From assembly GCF_001746415.1 (NCBI RefSeq), contig NZ_MEHJ01000001.1, positions 7,694,501-7,758,500 on the forward strand: a DNA stretch of 64,000 nt, in the 5' to 3' direction. The DNA is from Streptomyces agglomeratus. GTDB taxonomy: Bacteria > Actinomycetota > Actinomycetes > Streptomycetales > Streptomycetaceae. A program made the translations under genes and the position numbers. Numbering within the stretch: the stretch's first letter is position 1; the number at the start of each line of letters is the position of its first letter. This document shows, one piece after another, positions 8,316 to 16,651 of the stretch. The notes under the pieces were generated by a model. That model saw only the letters and a list, made by a program, of their open reading frames with translations, was not told the DNA's origin and did no database searches.

Positions 8316-9167
8316 GCGGGCGGCGGCGCCGATCGTCGCGCCGTGGTCGATGAAGTGCTGGGCGCGTTCGAGGCGCAGGGTGTGCTGGTAGCGCAGGGGG
8401 GTGAGCCCGGTGGCGCGGCTGAAGAGGCGGGTGAGGGTGCGTTCGCTCACCCCGACGGCCGAGGCCAGGGTGGGCAGCGGGAGCGATTCGTCGAAGCGGG
8501 CGTCGATGAGGTCCTGGGCACGGTGCACGATGTCGTCGAGGTGGGACCGGTGCCGGAGCATCGCGCTGGATTGCGGTTCATGGCCGTTGCGGCGAGCGTA
8601 GACGACCATGTCCCGGGCCACCTGGGCGGCGACGGCCGGGCCGTGCCGGGTCGCGACCAGGTGCAGGGCCAGATCGATGCCGCTGGCGATGCCGGCCGAG
8701 GTGATCACCCGGTCGTCCGCGGTGAACAGGACGTCGCGGACGATCACCGCCCTGGGGTGGCGCAGGGCCAGTTCGTCCTGCATGTCGTGGTGGGTGGTGC
8801 AGCGACGGCCGTCGAGCAGGCCGGCCTGGCCGAGTGCGTCGGCTCCGGCGCAGACGCTGGCCACCGTCCCACCCCTGGCGTGGTGGTCCCGGAGGACGTG
8901 CAGGAAGGCGGCGCCGATGGCGCGGGCGTCGGCCCGGGTGCCTGTCCGCCAGCCGGGCACCACGATGAGATCCTCGGGCCCGAGCTCGGGCCAGTCGAGT
9001 CCGGCCACCAGCGGCAGCCCCTGGGCGGTGGAGACCTGTGGCTGTTCGGCGATGTAGGAAAGTACGTAGGGGTGCCCGAAGTCGGCGGCCGTGGAGAAGA
9101 CCTGCGCGGGGCCGGCCAGGTCCAGCAAGTGAACTCCGGGCACCAGGAAGAAGACGATGTGGCTCAC
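8259..9167 (-). CDS. GlxA-type regulator: DJ-1/PfpI domain plus AraC helix-turn-helix
   Basis: 302 residues from GTG 9167. The N-terminal DJ-1/PfpI-like half (VFFLVPGVHLLDLAGPAQVF) carries the nucleophile-elbow cysteine in ASVCAGADAL. The C-terminal AraC domain has two helix-turn-helix units (LPTLASAVGVSERTLTRLF; IGAAARSVGFEDPRMLRRL). The gene starts ten bases beyond the stop of the isochorismatase gene and shares its strand, so the two form an operon. The extreme C-terminus looks a little short. Confidence 0.88.
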   Translation of the reverse strand: MSHIVFFLVPGVHLLDLAGPAQVFSTAADFGHPYVLSYIAEQPQVSTAQGLPLVAGLDWPELGPEDLIVVPGWRTGTRADARAIGAAFLHVLRDHHARGGTVASVCAGADALGQAGLLDGRRCTTHHDMQDELALRHPRAVIVRDVLFTADDRVITSAGIASGIDLALHLVATRHGPAVAAQVARDMVVYARRNGHEPQSSAMLRHRSHLDDIVHRAQDLIDARFDESLPLPTLASAVGVSERTLTRLFSRATGLTPLRYQHTLRLERAQHFIDHGATIGAAARSVGFEDPRMLRRLRARTA

Positions 9168-9177
9168 GATTCGGTCA

Positions 9178-9777
9178 TCATGCCGGAAGTCCAGCTGCGG
9201 CCTCCAGCTGGTCGACCGTCGCGATGGTGGCGAAGCGTCCGGCAAGGGCGTACTCGGTGCGCCTGATGACCTCTTCGGCAGGCAGTGTGCGGGGGTCGGC
9301 CAGCAACTCGGCGACACTCTGGTCGGCGGGAGCGTCGCGGTGCGGGATGGGATTGGTCGCGGTCGCGTCGACGGCAAAGGTGACCCGGTAGCCGAGGTCG
9401 CTGGCGACACGGGTGGTGGTCTCCACGCACTGCTCGGTGCGGATGCCGCAGACGGTGAGTTCGCGGATGCCGCGCTCGGTGAGGAGTTGTTGCAGGTTGG
9501 TGGTGGTGAAGGCGTTATGTGAGGTCTTGTGGATCAGCGGCTCCTCATCCGCTCGTTCCAGCTCTTCCATCAGCCGGACATGGCCGAGGGCTGGGTCGAA
9601 GACATCGCCTGTGCCGGGCTCGGAGTGCAGTACCCACACCACCAGGTCTCCGGCCAGGCGGGAGAGCCGGACCAGGCGGTTGACCTGGTCGGCGATCTTC
9701 AGGTCGGAGGTGGTTTCCCACAGCGGACGGGCGCGGAAGGACTCCTGGACATCAATGACGATCAGTGCTCGGGTCAT
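9178..9777 (-). CDS. Isochorismatase-family cysteine hydrolase
   Basis: 199 residues from ATG 9777 with GGGGA just upstream. Catalytic Asp in ALIVIDVQ, Lys in LIHKTSHNAF, and Cys in VCGIRTEQCVETT form the expected triad. The family includes isochorismatases, nicotinamidases and N-carbamoylsarcosine amidohydrolases; no residue visible here decides among them. Upstream partner of the GlxA-type regulator, a common pairing in actinobacteria. Confidence 0.88.
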   Translation of the reverse strand: MTRALIVIDVQESFRARPLWETTSDLKIADQVNRLVRLSRLAGDLVVWVLHSEPGTGDVFDPALGHVRLMEELERADEEPLIHKTSHNAFTTTNLQQLLTERGIRELTVCGIRTEQCVETTTRVASDLGYRVTFAVDATATNPIPHRDAPADQSVAELLADPRTLPAEEVIRRTEYALAGRFATIATVDQLEAAAGLPA

Positions 9778-9942
9778 GTCCCCAAGCCTGGGCCGCGCGG
9801 GCGGGGCGGCGCCAGGCCGCATCGGGTCCGGAAGCGGACCGATCCGGTCAGCGACGCCGTTCAGGTCCGGCCTCCCCAGCAAGGTCGGCGGCAAGTGGCG
9901 CGGGAAGAACGGCGCGAGGGGGAACGCTCAGCTCTGGCCGTC

Positions 9943-10149
9943 ACCGTGACGCCGTGGGGCGGGATCACCTTCGTGCCGATCACCCGTCCCGACACCATCC
10001 TCGGGTGCAAGGACCACGCGGTGACGGCCGACAGCGCGGCGCGTGTCACCTACAACTGGGGTCGGCGACTTCACCGGGACGGTCATCGACACCTTTTCCC
10101 CACGGCTGCCCAGCGAATGGAGCGTCCCGTACCACCACGTCTTCACGTG
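9943..10149 (+). pseudogene. Short unassigned coding remnant with a frameshift
   Basis: One frame reads VTVTPWGGITFVPITRPDTI followed by LGCKDHAVTADSAARVTYNWG. After a shift near 10064 it continues GDFTGTVIDTFSPRLPSEWS to TGA at 10147-10149. Codon use looks genuine on both sides of the shift. No family recognised. Confidence 0.35.
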
Positions 10150-10217
10150 ATCTGCTGCCACCGCCGCGCCGCGCCACCCCCGCCCCCATGCCAGCACCGC
10201 ATGGAGGAGGCACCACG

Positions 10218-10360
10218 ATGCCTGTGCGTATGCAGAAGCTCAAACTGGAGATCGTCAACGCCGCCACGGGGAAGACCCTCAGCGCCAGGGCCGCGTCCCC
10301 GCCGCCGCGGACTGCGGCCTCCGCCAGTGGGACGCCGTCGTGGGCAAGAAGAGCCAGTAG
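10218..10360 (+). pseudogene. Small unassigned gene, probably frameshifted
   Basis: ATG 10218 has a strong GGAGG nine bases upstream and encodes MPVRMQKLKLEIVNAATGKT. A shift after about 30 codons would give DCGLRQWDAVVGKKSQ and a TAG at 10358, only nine bases before an IS5 fragment. Without the shift the frame runs antisense into that fragment. Product unknown. Confidence 0.35.
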
Positions 10361-10368
10361 TGGCACCT

Positions 10369-10530
10369 CGGAGGCAGGGCCCGCCAGACACAGCCGCTGA
10401 CCAGTACGTAGATGATCGCGGCGAAGACCGCCTCGTCATCGATGTTCGCCATCCCACCGCCTTGCGGACGCACCCGCGCGGCCGGCAACAACGGCTCCGC
10501 AAGTTCCACAAACCGTCCGGAACAATCCGT
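10369..10530 (-). pseudogene. IS5-family transposase N-terminal scrap
   Basis: AEPLLPAARVRPQGGGMANI, then DDEAVFAAIIYVLVSGCVWR and ALPP match the DUF4096-like N-terminus of IS5-group transposases. The helix-turn-helix that should follow is absent; the frame degenerates after ALPP. No catalytic residues remain. Confidence 0.65.
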
Positions 10531-10904
10531 CCCCCATCGCCCCCTCCTCATAGCAAAGCCAACGACCAACTCACCATGCAGGAAGCGGTCTTAGCTCGGC
10601 TGGACGGCGGCCAGGTACAGACGCCCCAGCAGGACTTCGCTTGCGTCTGCCTGCGAACCGTGCATACAGGACCGGCAGCTGACAGTCGCGGTCCCGCCAT
10701 CAGAATCTGGTCAGTGACGTGTGGGTGGGTCAGCTGCCGTCCAGCAGAGTGCGCGGAAGGCCTTCCACGGCCACCAGGTGGGTGTAGGAATGTTGGTATC
10801 TGTCACGATCCTGGAGATGCCGAAAGGGTTGGCCGTGAGGTTCCCCCGAGATGCGGCGGGAGGTGACAGCTGGTCAGATGGGTCTCATGAGAGGACCTTT
10901 GACC

Positions 10905-11213
10905 ATGGCTGCCCCGAGGAAATATCCGCTGGAGTTGCGGGAGCGTGCGGTGCGGATGTATCGCACGACCGAGCCGAGGCCGGTGATCAAGCGGCTGGCC
11001 GTCGAGCTGGGTGTGCATCCCGAGGCCCTGCGCGGCTGGATCCGCCAGGCCGAGGCCGACGCTGGTGAGAGCGATGACCGGCTGACCACCGCCGAACGTG
11101 AGGAGCTCGCGGCCCTGCGCAAGGAGAACGCGCAGCTCAAGCGGGCGAATGAAGTCCTGCGGACGGCGTCGGCTTTTTTCGCCGCGCAGCTCGACCCGAC
11201 CCGGCCCAGGTGA
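10905..11213 (+). CDS. IS3-family OrfA (copy 1)
   Basis: 102 residues. ATG 10905 sits about nine bases after GAGAGGA; earlier in-frame ATGs at 10851 and 10887 lack this. Helix-turn-helix: ELRERAVRMYRTTEPRPVIK, then LAVELGVHPEALRGWIRQAE. A leucine-rich coiled coil follows (ERE-ELAALRKENAQLKRANEV). It binds the element's ends and is joined to OrfB by a -1 frameshift. Its stop overlaps the orfB GTG. Confidence 0.92.
   Translation: MAAPRKYPLELRERAVRMYRTTEPRPVIKRLAVELGVHPEALRGWIRQAEADAGESDDRLTTAEREELAALRKENAQLKRANEVLRTASAFFAAQLDPTRPR
11174..11180 (+). other. Probable -1 programmed frameshift site between orfA and orfB
   Basis: The heptamer T TTT TTC lies in the orfA frame (GCT TTT TTC) 33 bases before the orfA stop. 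A -1 slip enters the orfB frame, which has no stop from here through GTG 11210. This gives an OrfAB fusion, the usual transposase of IS3 elements. The same heptamer is present in copies 2 and 3. Confidence 0.7.
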
Positions 11214-12127
11214 CGGCGCTCCTCGACGAGCACCCGCATCTGGGGGTCGAGCCGGTCCTGCGGGAACTGCACATCGCTTCGTCCACCTACTACCGCTGGC
11301 GCCGGCAAGAGCAGGAGCCGTGCGAGCGGCGGCGCCGTGACGCGGAGCTGACCGAGCAGATCCAGCGGATCCACGCCGATTCCGGCGGCATCTACGGTTC
11401 CCCACGCGTGCATGCCGTCCTGAGGCGCGAGGGTGTCCACGTGGGCCGCAAGCGGGTCGAGCGATTGATGCGCGAGGCCGATCTCGCGGGCGTCAGCCCC
11501 CGTCGTAAGGGTTTCACCCGCCGGGATCCGAAGGCCACCCTCGCCCCGGACCTGGTGAACAGAGACTTCACCGCGCCCGGTCCGAACCGGCTGTGGGTCA
11601 CCGACCTCACCATGATCCCCACCGGCGAAGGGCCGCTGTGGCTCTCCGCGATCCGGGATGCCTTCTCCCGCCGGGTGGTGGCCTGGGAGACCTCCGCCTG
11701 TGCGGACGCCGACCTGGTCCTGTCCTCGCTGGAGTACGCCCTGGCCAGCCGCGAGGTCGAGCCCGGCAAGCTGGTTCATCATGCGGATCACGGCTGTCAG
11801 TACACATCGATCAAGCTGACAACTCGACTGCTGCGGGCAGGAATTGAGGCGTCCATGGGGTCCGTCGGGGACTCGTACGACAACGCTCTGGCCGAGAATC
11901 TATGGATGCTGGTCAAGACCGAGTGCGTCCGCGGCCGCGTCTTCGCGACCAGGGCTGAGGCGAACCTGGCCCTCTTCGAGTACATCGACGGCTTCTATAA
12001 CAGCCGGCGCATCCAGCAACGGCTCGGCTACCTCAGCCCCATCGAGTTCGAGGAGAAGCACTACACCGACCAGGCGACGGCCGAACAAGCGAACCTGGAA
12101 CCCCGTCACCCCGCCCTGACCAGCTGA
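11210..12127 (+). CDS. IS3-family OrfB transposase (copy 1)
   Basis: 305 residues. A HTH_21 segment (IHADSGGIYGSPRVHAVLRR) precedes the rve integrase core. DDE residues: Asp in LWVTDLTMIP, Asp in HHADHGCQYTS, Glu in DNALAENLWMLVKTE. The typical IS3 tail RRIQQRLGYLSPIEFEEKHY is present. It differs from copies 2 and 3 by SAC instead of SGC near residue 163. Confidence 0.93.
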   Translation: MTALLDEHPHLGVEPVLRELHIASSTYYRWRRQEQEPCERRRRDAELTEQIQRIHADSGGIYGSPRVHAVLRREGVHVGRKRVERLMREADLAGVSPRRKGFTRRDPKATLAPDLVNRDFTAPGPNRLWVTDLTMIPTGEGPLWLSAIRDAFSRRVVAWETSACADADLVLSSLEYALASREVEPGKLVHHADHGCQYTSIKLTTRLLRAGIEASMGSVGDSYDNALAENLWMLVKTECVRGRVFATRAEANLALFEYIDGFYNSRRIQQRLGYLSPIEFEEKHYTDQATAEQANLEPRHPALTS

Positions 12128-12403
12128 TCAGCACCTCCCGCACAACGGGGAACCTCACCGGGATCCGTGTCGGTGTCCATGGATCCCTTTGTGTCGCTCC
12201 GTATGTTGCTGTACCGGCCCCGAGTCCGTGGCTGCTGGAGAACAGAACCGGCACACTTCGTTCGGTCCTCAGATGTGCGCCCGCACCAGGGCGCGGGAAG
12301 CTGCACTCTCGGCGACACCGGCAGATGCAGTGCACGGGTCGAGACAAGGTGTCCAATGATCCAGACAGAAGTCAAGACTTGATGTCTGGATCACTGGACT
12401 CTG

Positions 12404-12556
12404 ACCCTCGTCGCGGATGTGCTCGGCGAGCGTGGCGCCCTCGACCTTCTCCATGATCAGGAACAGGGCGTCCTCGTGAACGCCGCGATCATAGAGGGCG
12501 ACGGCGTGAGGATGGTTGATTTGCGCGGCAGCCACGGCCTCGCGCTCGAAACGCAG
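12404..12556 (-). pseudogene. Ser/Thr protein kinase N-lobe fragment
   Basis: RFEREAVAAAQINHPHAVAL, then YDRGVHEDALFLIMEKVEGA and TLAEHIRDEG match the alphaC to hinge region of bacterial Hanks-type kinases. Neither the P-loop nor the HRD/DFG motifs are nearby. The fragment ends at 12556, exactly where the intron RT homology on the other strand begins, suggesting intron or IS activity split the gene. Confidence 0.6.
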
Positions 12557-13485
12557 AGTTTCGGATACCGGCCTGGGCGGTCGGCCTTGGATGCGGTGGA
12601 GAAGTGCCGGAAGCGCTGTTGGAAACGGGACTGGGTGGTTGAACTCGACATCGCCAAGTTCTTTGACAGCGTGCCCTGGGACCTGCTGGTCAAGGCAGTG
12701 GAAGCGCATACCGACGCCGTCTGGGTGAACTTGTATGTGCGGCGGTGGCTCGCTGCCCCGCTTCAGATGCCCGACGGCTCTCTGCTGGAACGGGAGCGGG
12801 AACCCCGCAAGGGGCTCCCGTGTCGCCCGTCATGGCGAACCTGTTCCTGCACTACGCGTTCGACACCTGGATGGCCCGGGAGTTCCCGTCCGTCTGGTTC
12901 GAGCGGTATGCGGATGATGCGGTGCTGCACTGCGTCACCGAGCGTCAGGCCCGCCAGGTACTGGCCGCGCTCACGGACAGGATGGCCGAGGTCGGGCTGC
13001 GTCTGCACCCGGCCAAGACCCGGATCGTGTACTGCCGGGACGGGAATCGCCAAGGCTCCTACGAGCACACGGCGTTCACGTTCCTGGGATACACCTTCCG
13101 CGCCAGGAGGAACCGGAGTCGACACGGGAACCAGTTCCTGGCGTTTGACCCGGCGGTCAGCAAGGACGCTCTCAAGAAGATGGGTCGGGAAGTGCGGAGC
13201 TGGCATCTGCACACCCGCACCGATCTGACCTTCCAGGAGCTCGCCCGGAGGATCAACCCTGTCGTGGCGGGCTGGATCAACTACTACGGCCGTTTCAGGC
13301 CCTGGGAGTTCACCTCTTTCATGACACGCATCAACTCCTACCTGGTGCGTTGGATCCGCAAGAAGTACAAACGGCTCGCGGCCAAGCGGAAGGCGCTGGC
13401 GAAAATGCAGGAGATCGCCCGGCGATACCCCCGCATGTTCGCGCACTGGCGCATCACCCCGACCGTGAGTGCCGTGCTGGTTTGA
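12557..13485 (+). pseudogene. Group II intron reverse transcriptase/maturase, 5'-truncated and frameshifted
   Basis: Homology starts at FGYRPGRSALDAV with LDIAKFFDSVPW (first catalytic Asp). It shifts frame near 12798 and continues GTPQGAPVSPVMANLFLHYA and ERYADDAVLHC (YADD motif). The thumb/X domain follows: TAFTFLGYTFRARR, INPVVAGWINYYGRFRPW, RWIRKKYKRL. There is no HNH domain, unlike the remnant at 495-956, so the two are different introns. The first fingers motifs are missing. Domain V and VI hairpins follow the stop. Confidence 0.85.
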
Positions 13486-13500
13486 GGATCAGGACGACAA

Positions 13501-13569
13501 GAGCGGAGTGACGAGAGATCGTCACGCTCCGTTCTGTGAGGGCCGGAGGGTGAAATCCCCTCCGGCTAC
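13501..13569 (+). ncRNA. Group II intron domains V and VI
   Basis: Domain V (13501-13534) is GAGCGGAGTGACG-AGAGAT-CGTCACGCTCCGTTC, a 34-nt hairpin. Domain VI follows as a stem GCCGGAGGG/CCCTCCGGC around TGAAATC. The 3' splice site is probably in CTAC near 13569, which places the insertion just before the IS3 orfB remnant. Confidence 0.75.
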
Positions 13570-13583
13570 TCGGCGACGAACTG

Positions 13584-14463
13584 GTGATGAGCCGCTTCCA
13601 GTTCGTTGACGACCATCGCAACACCTACGAGGTGAAGCGGCTCTGCCAGGTCCTGGACGTGAACCGGTCCAGCTACTACAAATGGCTCGCCGGCGCCGAG
13701 GCCCGGGCCACCCGGCAGTGGGAGGACCAGGTCCTGGCCGAGGAGATCCGCGAGGTCCACGGCGCATCCGGCGGCGCCTACGGCTCCCCGCGCGTGACCG
13801 CCGAGCTCCGCGAGAAAGGACGGCGGGTCAACGAAAAGCGCGTCGCCCGGATCATGCGGACGTTCTCCATCACCGGCATCCGCCTGCGCAGACGCGTGCG
13901 CACCACCGTCCCGGACCCGGCCACCTCACCGGTCCCGGACCTGTTCCAGCGGGACTTCACCGCCACCGAGCCGGCGAAATACATGGGCGACATCACGTAT
14001 CTCCCCCTGCGGGAGTTCCTCTATCTCGCGACCGTGCTGGACTGCTTCAGCCGCAAGGTCGTCGGCTGGTCCATCGCCGACCACATGCGCACCGACCTGG
14101 TCGCCGACGCACTGCGGATGGCAGCCGCGACCCGCGGCGCCTGGACGGTGCCGTGTTCCACTCCGACCACGGGGCCAAGACGGCTCCCGGGCCTTCGCCG
14201 CCTCTGCGACCACTCGGAGTCACACGTCGATGGGCGCGGTCGGCACCAGCGCCGACAACGCGGCCTGCGAAAGCTTCCACGCCTCCCTGAAACGCGAGAC
14301 CCTCCAGGGCACCCACGACTACGGTGACGCCGACACCTGCCGCAGACCGTCTTGCCTGGCTGACCCGCTACAACACCCGCCGCCGGCACTCCGCCAACGG
14401 CCACCTCAGCCCCAACGAATACGAACGCCGACACCACACCGCTAAACTCACGCTCGCCGCGTG
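13584..14463 (+). pseudogene. IS3-family OrfB with several frameshifts
   Basis: An intact stretch runs from MSRFQFVDDHRNTYEVKRLC through YGSPRVTAELREKGRRVNEK to MGDITYLPLREFLYLATVLD (first Asp). After a shift near 14147 come AVFHSDHGAK (second Asp) and, in another frame, SADNAACESFHASLKRETL (Glu). A third shift leads to TRYNTRRRHSANGHLSPNEY and TGA 14461-14463. orfA is not visible; the group II intron ends immediately upstream. Unrelated in sequence to the three intact IS3 copies. Confidence 0.82.
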
Positions 14464-14568
14464 ATCAATAACCGCGTGCCCACCTTCACGGGGGAAGGCC
14501 CGTATGGCGGGAGGGGCTGAGCGGTCATGTGGAACTCGGATGCGGACATCGGCGAAGGAGGGGTTTCC

Positions 14569-15270
14569 ATGCCCGCATCGTCGAAGGAACGACATGAATC
14601 TCAGGGGCGCCCTGTGACCGCCTCGCCGTACGTCGGGATGGTTTGTTCCGATGTAACTGACGGAACAGCAGAGTCCGATGCGTTGGTCATCGAGCGCTCC
14701 TGGGACGACCCGGACGCGTTCGCCGTGCTGTTCGATCGCTACGCCGATGACATTCACCAGTACACGGCCCGGCGGCTGGGCACCGAGGCAGCCGACGATC
14801 TGATGGCCGACACATTCGTCATCGCCTTTCAGCAGCGCCGGCGCTACGACCTGTCGAGGCCGCATGCTCTGCCCTGGCTGTACGGGATCGTCACCAACCT
14901 CATCGGACGGCACAGACGGGCCGAGGCCCGTCGCCTGCGGGCGCTGTCTCGTGTCGCCGTCACAGCGCCGGCCGAGGGGCGCGGTGCCGGTGAGGAGTTG
15001 GCGGACCGGGTGGTGGCCCGGGTCGGTGCCGAGAACACCCGGCGCAGCCTGGGAGCGGCTCTCGCCGGGCTGTCCGCCCGCAACAGGGACGTTCTGCTGC
15101 TGATCGCCTGGGGCGATCTCGACTACGCGGAGGCCGCGCAGGCCCTGGGCATACCGATGGGCACCGTGCGCTCACGGCTGCACCGCGCCCGCAACGCGCT
15201 ACGCGAAGCGCTGGGCGGTTCGGATCCCACAACCCTTCGAGAGGACCTGGAGGAACCCGATCGTGGATGA
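14569..15270 (+). CDS. ECF-type RNA polymerase sigma factor
   Basis: 233 residues from ATG 14569 behind a strong AAGGAGGGG. Region 2: FAVLFDRYADDIHQYTARRL, then DDLMADTFVIAFQQRRRYD and PWLYGIVTNLIGRHRR. Region 4: ALAGLSARNRDVLLLIAWGD, then YAEAAQALGIPMGTVRSRLH. It directs polymerase to alternative promoters. The stop overlaps GTG 15263 of a CU044_5270-type membrane protein, a recurring pair in Streptomyces; the second gene may act as anti-sigma or signal partner. A paralogous pair lies at 59207-60795. Confidence 0.9.
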   Translation: MPASSKERHESQGRPVTASPYVGMVCSDVTDGTAESDALVIERSWDDPDAFAVLFDRYADDIHQYTARRLGTEAADDLMADTFVIAFQQRRRYDLSRPHALPWLYGIVTNLIGRHRRAEARRLRALSRVAVTAPAEGRGAGEELADRVVARVGAENTRRSLGAALAGLSARNRDVLLLIAWGDLDYAEAAQALGIPMGTVRSRLHRARNALREALGGSDPTTLREDLEEPDRG

Positions 15271-16207
15271 CCTCACGCGCGTGCGGCAGATGGAAACCGG
15301 CACGCCGCCGCTGACCCACGAAGCCCGCTCCGCCGCCCGCCTGCGGTTGCGGAACGCCATCTCTGAGGAGAAGCGTCCGCACCGTTGTGCCGCTCTGTCC
15401 CGGCGATTGGTGTTGCGGGTGGCGGTTGCCGCGACGGTGGCCGCGGTGGCGGGAACCGCTGTCGTCGCCACGAGAGGCGGCGAGGCGCGGGACACGTCTC
15501 GGATGACCACGCTCAGCGCGGCGCAGGTGCTGCACCGGGCCGCGGACAGGTCCCGGTCCGACAGCGCCGGGCTGCCGATCCCACGCGACGACCAGTACCT
15601 CTACACCAGGACGTTCATCACGCAAAAACCCCTTGAGGGCGGTAAGACCAAGACGTGGACGGACGAGAGCTGGCTGTCGGTGGACGGCTCCAAGCCCTCG
15701 AAGCGCCAGGAACACGGCAAAATCCACAACGATCCTCCTCGGGGCAAGCACGAGTGGATGTGGCCGCCCACCGCGTACGCGGGGCTCAAGAAGCTGCCGA
15801 CCGACCCGGACAAGCTCCTCGAACTCTTCAGGCACGGCTCCAAGAGCACGCCTGAGAACGACGCGTCCGCGTTCTTCCAAGCCTGCTTGCTGATGAAGGG
15901 GCCGCGGGTCATGCCCCCCGGGCTACAGGCCGCCGCCTTCGAGGCACTCGCGGAGATCCCCGGTGTCAGGCTGGACCACAACCAGGTGGACGTCCTCGGC
16001 CGGCCCGGGATCGCGATCTCCCATCCCAAAGCCGCCTTCACGTTCGTGTTCGACCGTGAAACCTACGACTACCTCGGGCTGCGCACGAAAGGCAGCGGCC
16101 TCAAACGCGTCAAGGGAGGGTGGGAACAGGACAGCTGGTACTTCGAGACGAGGAGTTTGGAAGACCTGGGTGTGGTCGACCGGATCGGCCAGCGCCCCCA
16201 GAGCTGA
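15263..16207 (+). CDS. CU044_5270-family membrane-anchored protein
   Basis: 314 residues from GTG 15263, overlapping the sigma gene by eight bases. A short cytoplasmic N-terminus, one transmembrane helix (LVLRVAVAATVAAVAGTAVV) and a long extracytoplasmic domain. Family signatures: DDQYLYTRTFITQKP, TDESWLSV, LPTDPDKLLELFRHG, IPGVRLDHNQVDVLGRPGIA and FVFDRETYDYLG. Function unknown; the fixed coupling to an ECF sigma suggests control of that sigma. Confidence 0.85.
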   Translation: MDDLTRVRQMETGTPPLTHEARSAARLRLRNAISEEKRPHRCAALSRRLVLRVAVAATVAAVAGTAVVATRGGEARDTSRMTTLSAAQVLHRAADRSRSDSAGLPIPRDDQYLYTRTFITQKPLEGGKTKTWTDESWLSVDGSKPSKRQEHGKIHNDPPRGKHEWMWPPTAYAGLKKLPTDPDKLLELFRHGSKSTPENDASAFFQACLLMKGPRVMPPGLQAAAFEALAEIPGVRLDHNQVDVLGRPGIAISHPKAAFTFVFDRETYDYLGLRTKGSGLKRVKGGWEQDSWYFETRSLEDLGVVDRIGQRPQS

Positions 16208-16384
16208 CAACCGCGCAGTCCGGTGAGCCCACCCCGACACCCAGCGCCCGCACGGAGGGGAGGAACGCCCGGCGTACTCGCCGGTTGTCGGCGTCGATGC
16301 CGTTGCACGGCGTGTGCCGTGCGCGTTCCGGACCATCGCCCCGTCGTTATACGACGCTGTTGGTTAATCCGGGGCCTGCGTGAC

Positions 16385-16423
16385 GACGGGCTGCACGACC
16401 TAGTTGGGGTTGTGCAGCCCGTC
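16385..16423. terminator. Long hairpin between convergent genes
   Basis: GACGGGCTGCACGAC pairs with GTTGTGCAGCCCGTC (15 positions, one G-U) around a nine-base loop. It lies between the plus-strand CU044_5270 gene (ends 16207) and the minus-strand kinase-FtsK gene (ends 16652), where a bidirectional terminator is expected. There is no U-tract, as is common in Streptomyces. The rest of 16208-16651 shows nothing recognisable. Confidence 0.6.
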
Positions 16424-16651
16424 TCGTGTTCAGGGGTGTTCGTGTCGTTGCGTGGGGTGGAGTTGGCGGAGATGACGCCTGGGTCACCGGCAGCCCTCGC
16501 CCGCACCCGCGTCTCACACTTCGCAGCGCTCCGCCCTGCTGGATGGGATTCAACGGGGCAGAAGCAGCCAACAGCGTCCGAGAAACGAGCCGGGGCCTTC
16601 GTCTGCCTTGGTCAGCGATGCCCTGGTTCGACTTCGGTCGGGGCTGCGACT

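Larger units (their letters stand above)
10836..12157 (+). mobile_element. IS3-family element, copy 1
   Basis: 1322-bp element bounded by imperfect inverted repeats beginning TGAGGTTCCCC. The left end continues CGAGATGCGGCGGGAGGTG and the right end, read inward, CGTTGTGCGGGAGGTGCTG. It is flanked by a 3-bp direct repeat CCG (10833-10835 and 12158-12160). It carries orfA and orfB with a -1 slippery site. Two nearly identical copies lie at 25651-26972 and 30506-31828, so the element has been active recently. Confidence 0.92.

Noticed and set aside
10874..11791. 305-codon frame antisense to the IS3 transposase (repeated in all copies)
   Set aside because: Mirror of orfA/orfB caused by GC bias; no family-like content.
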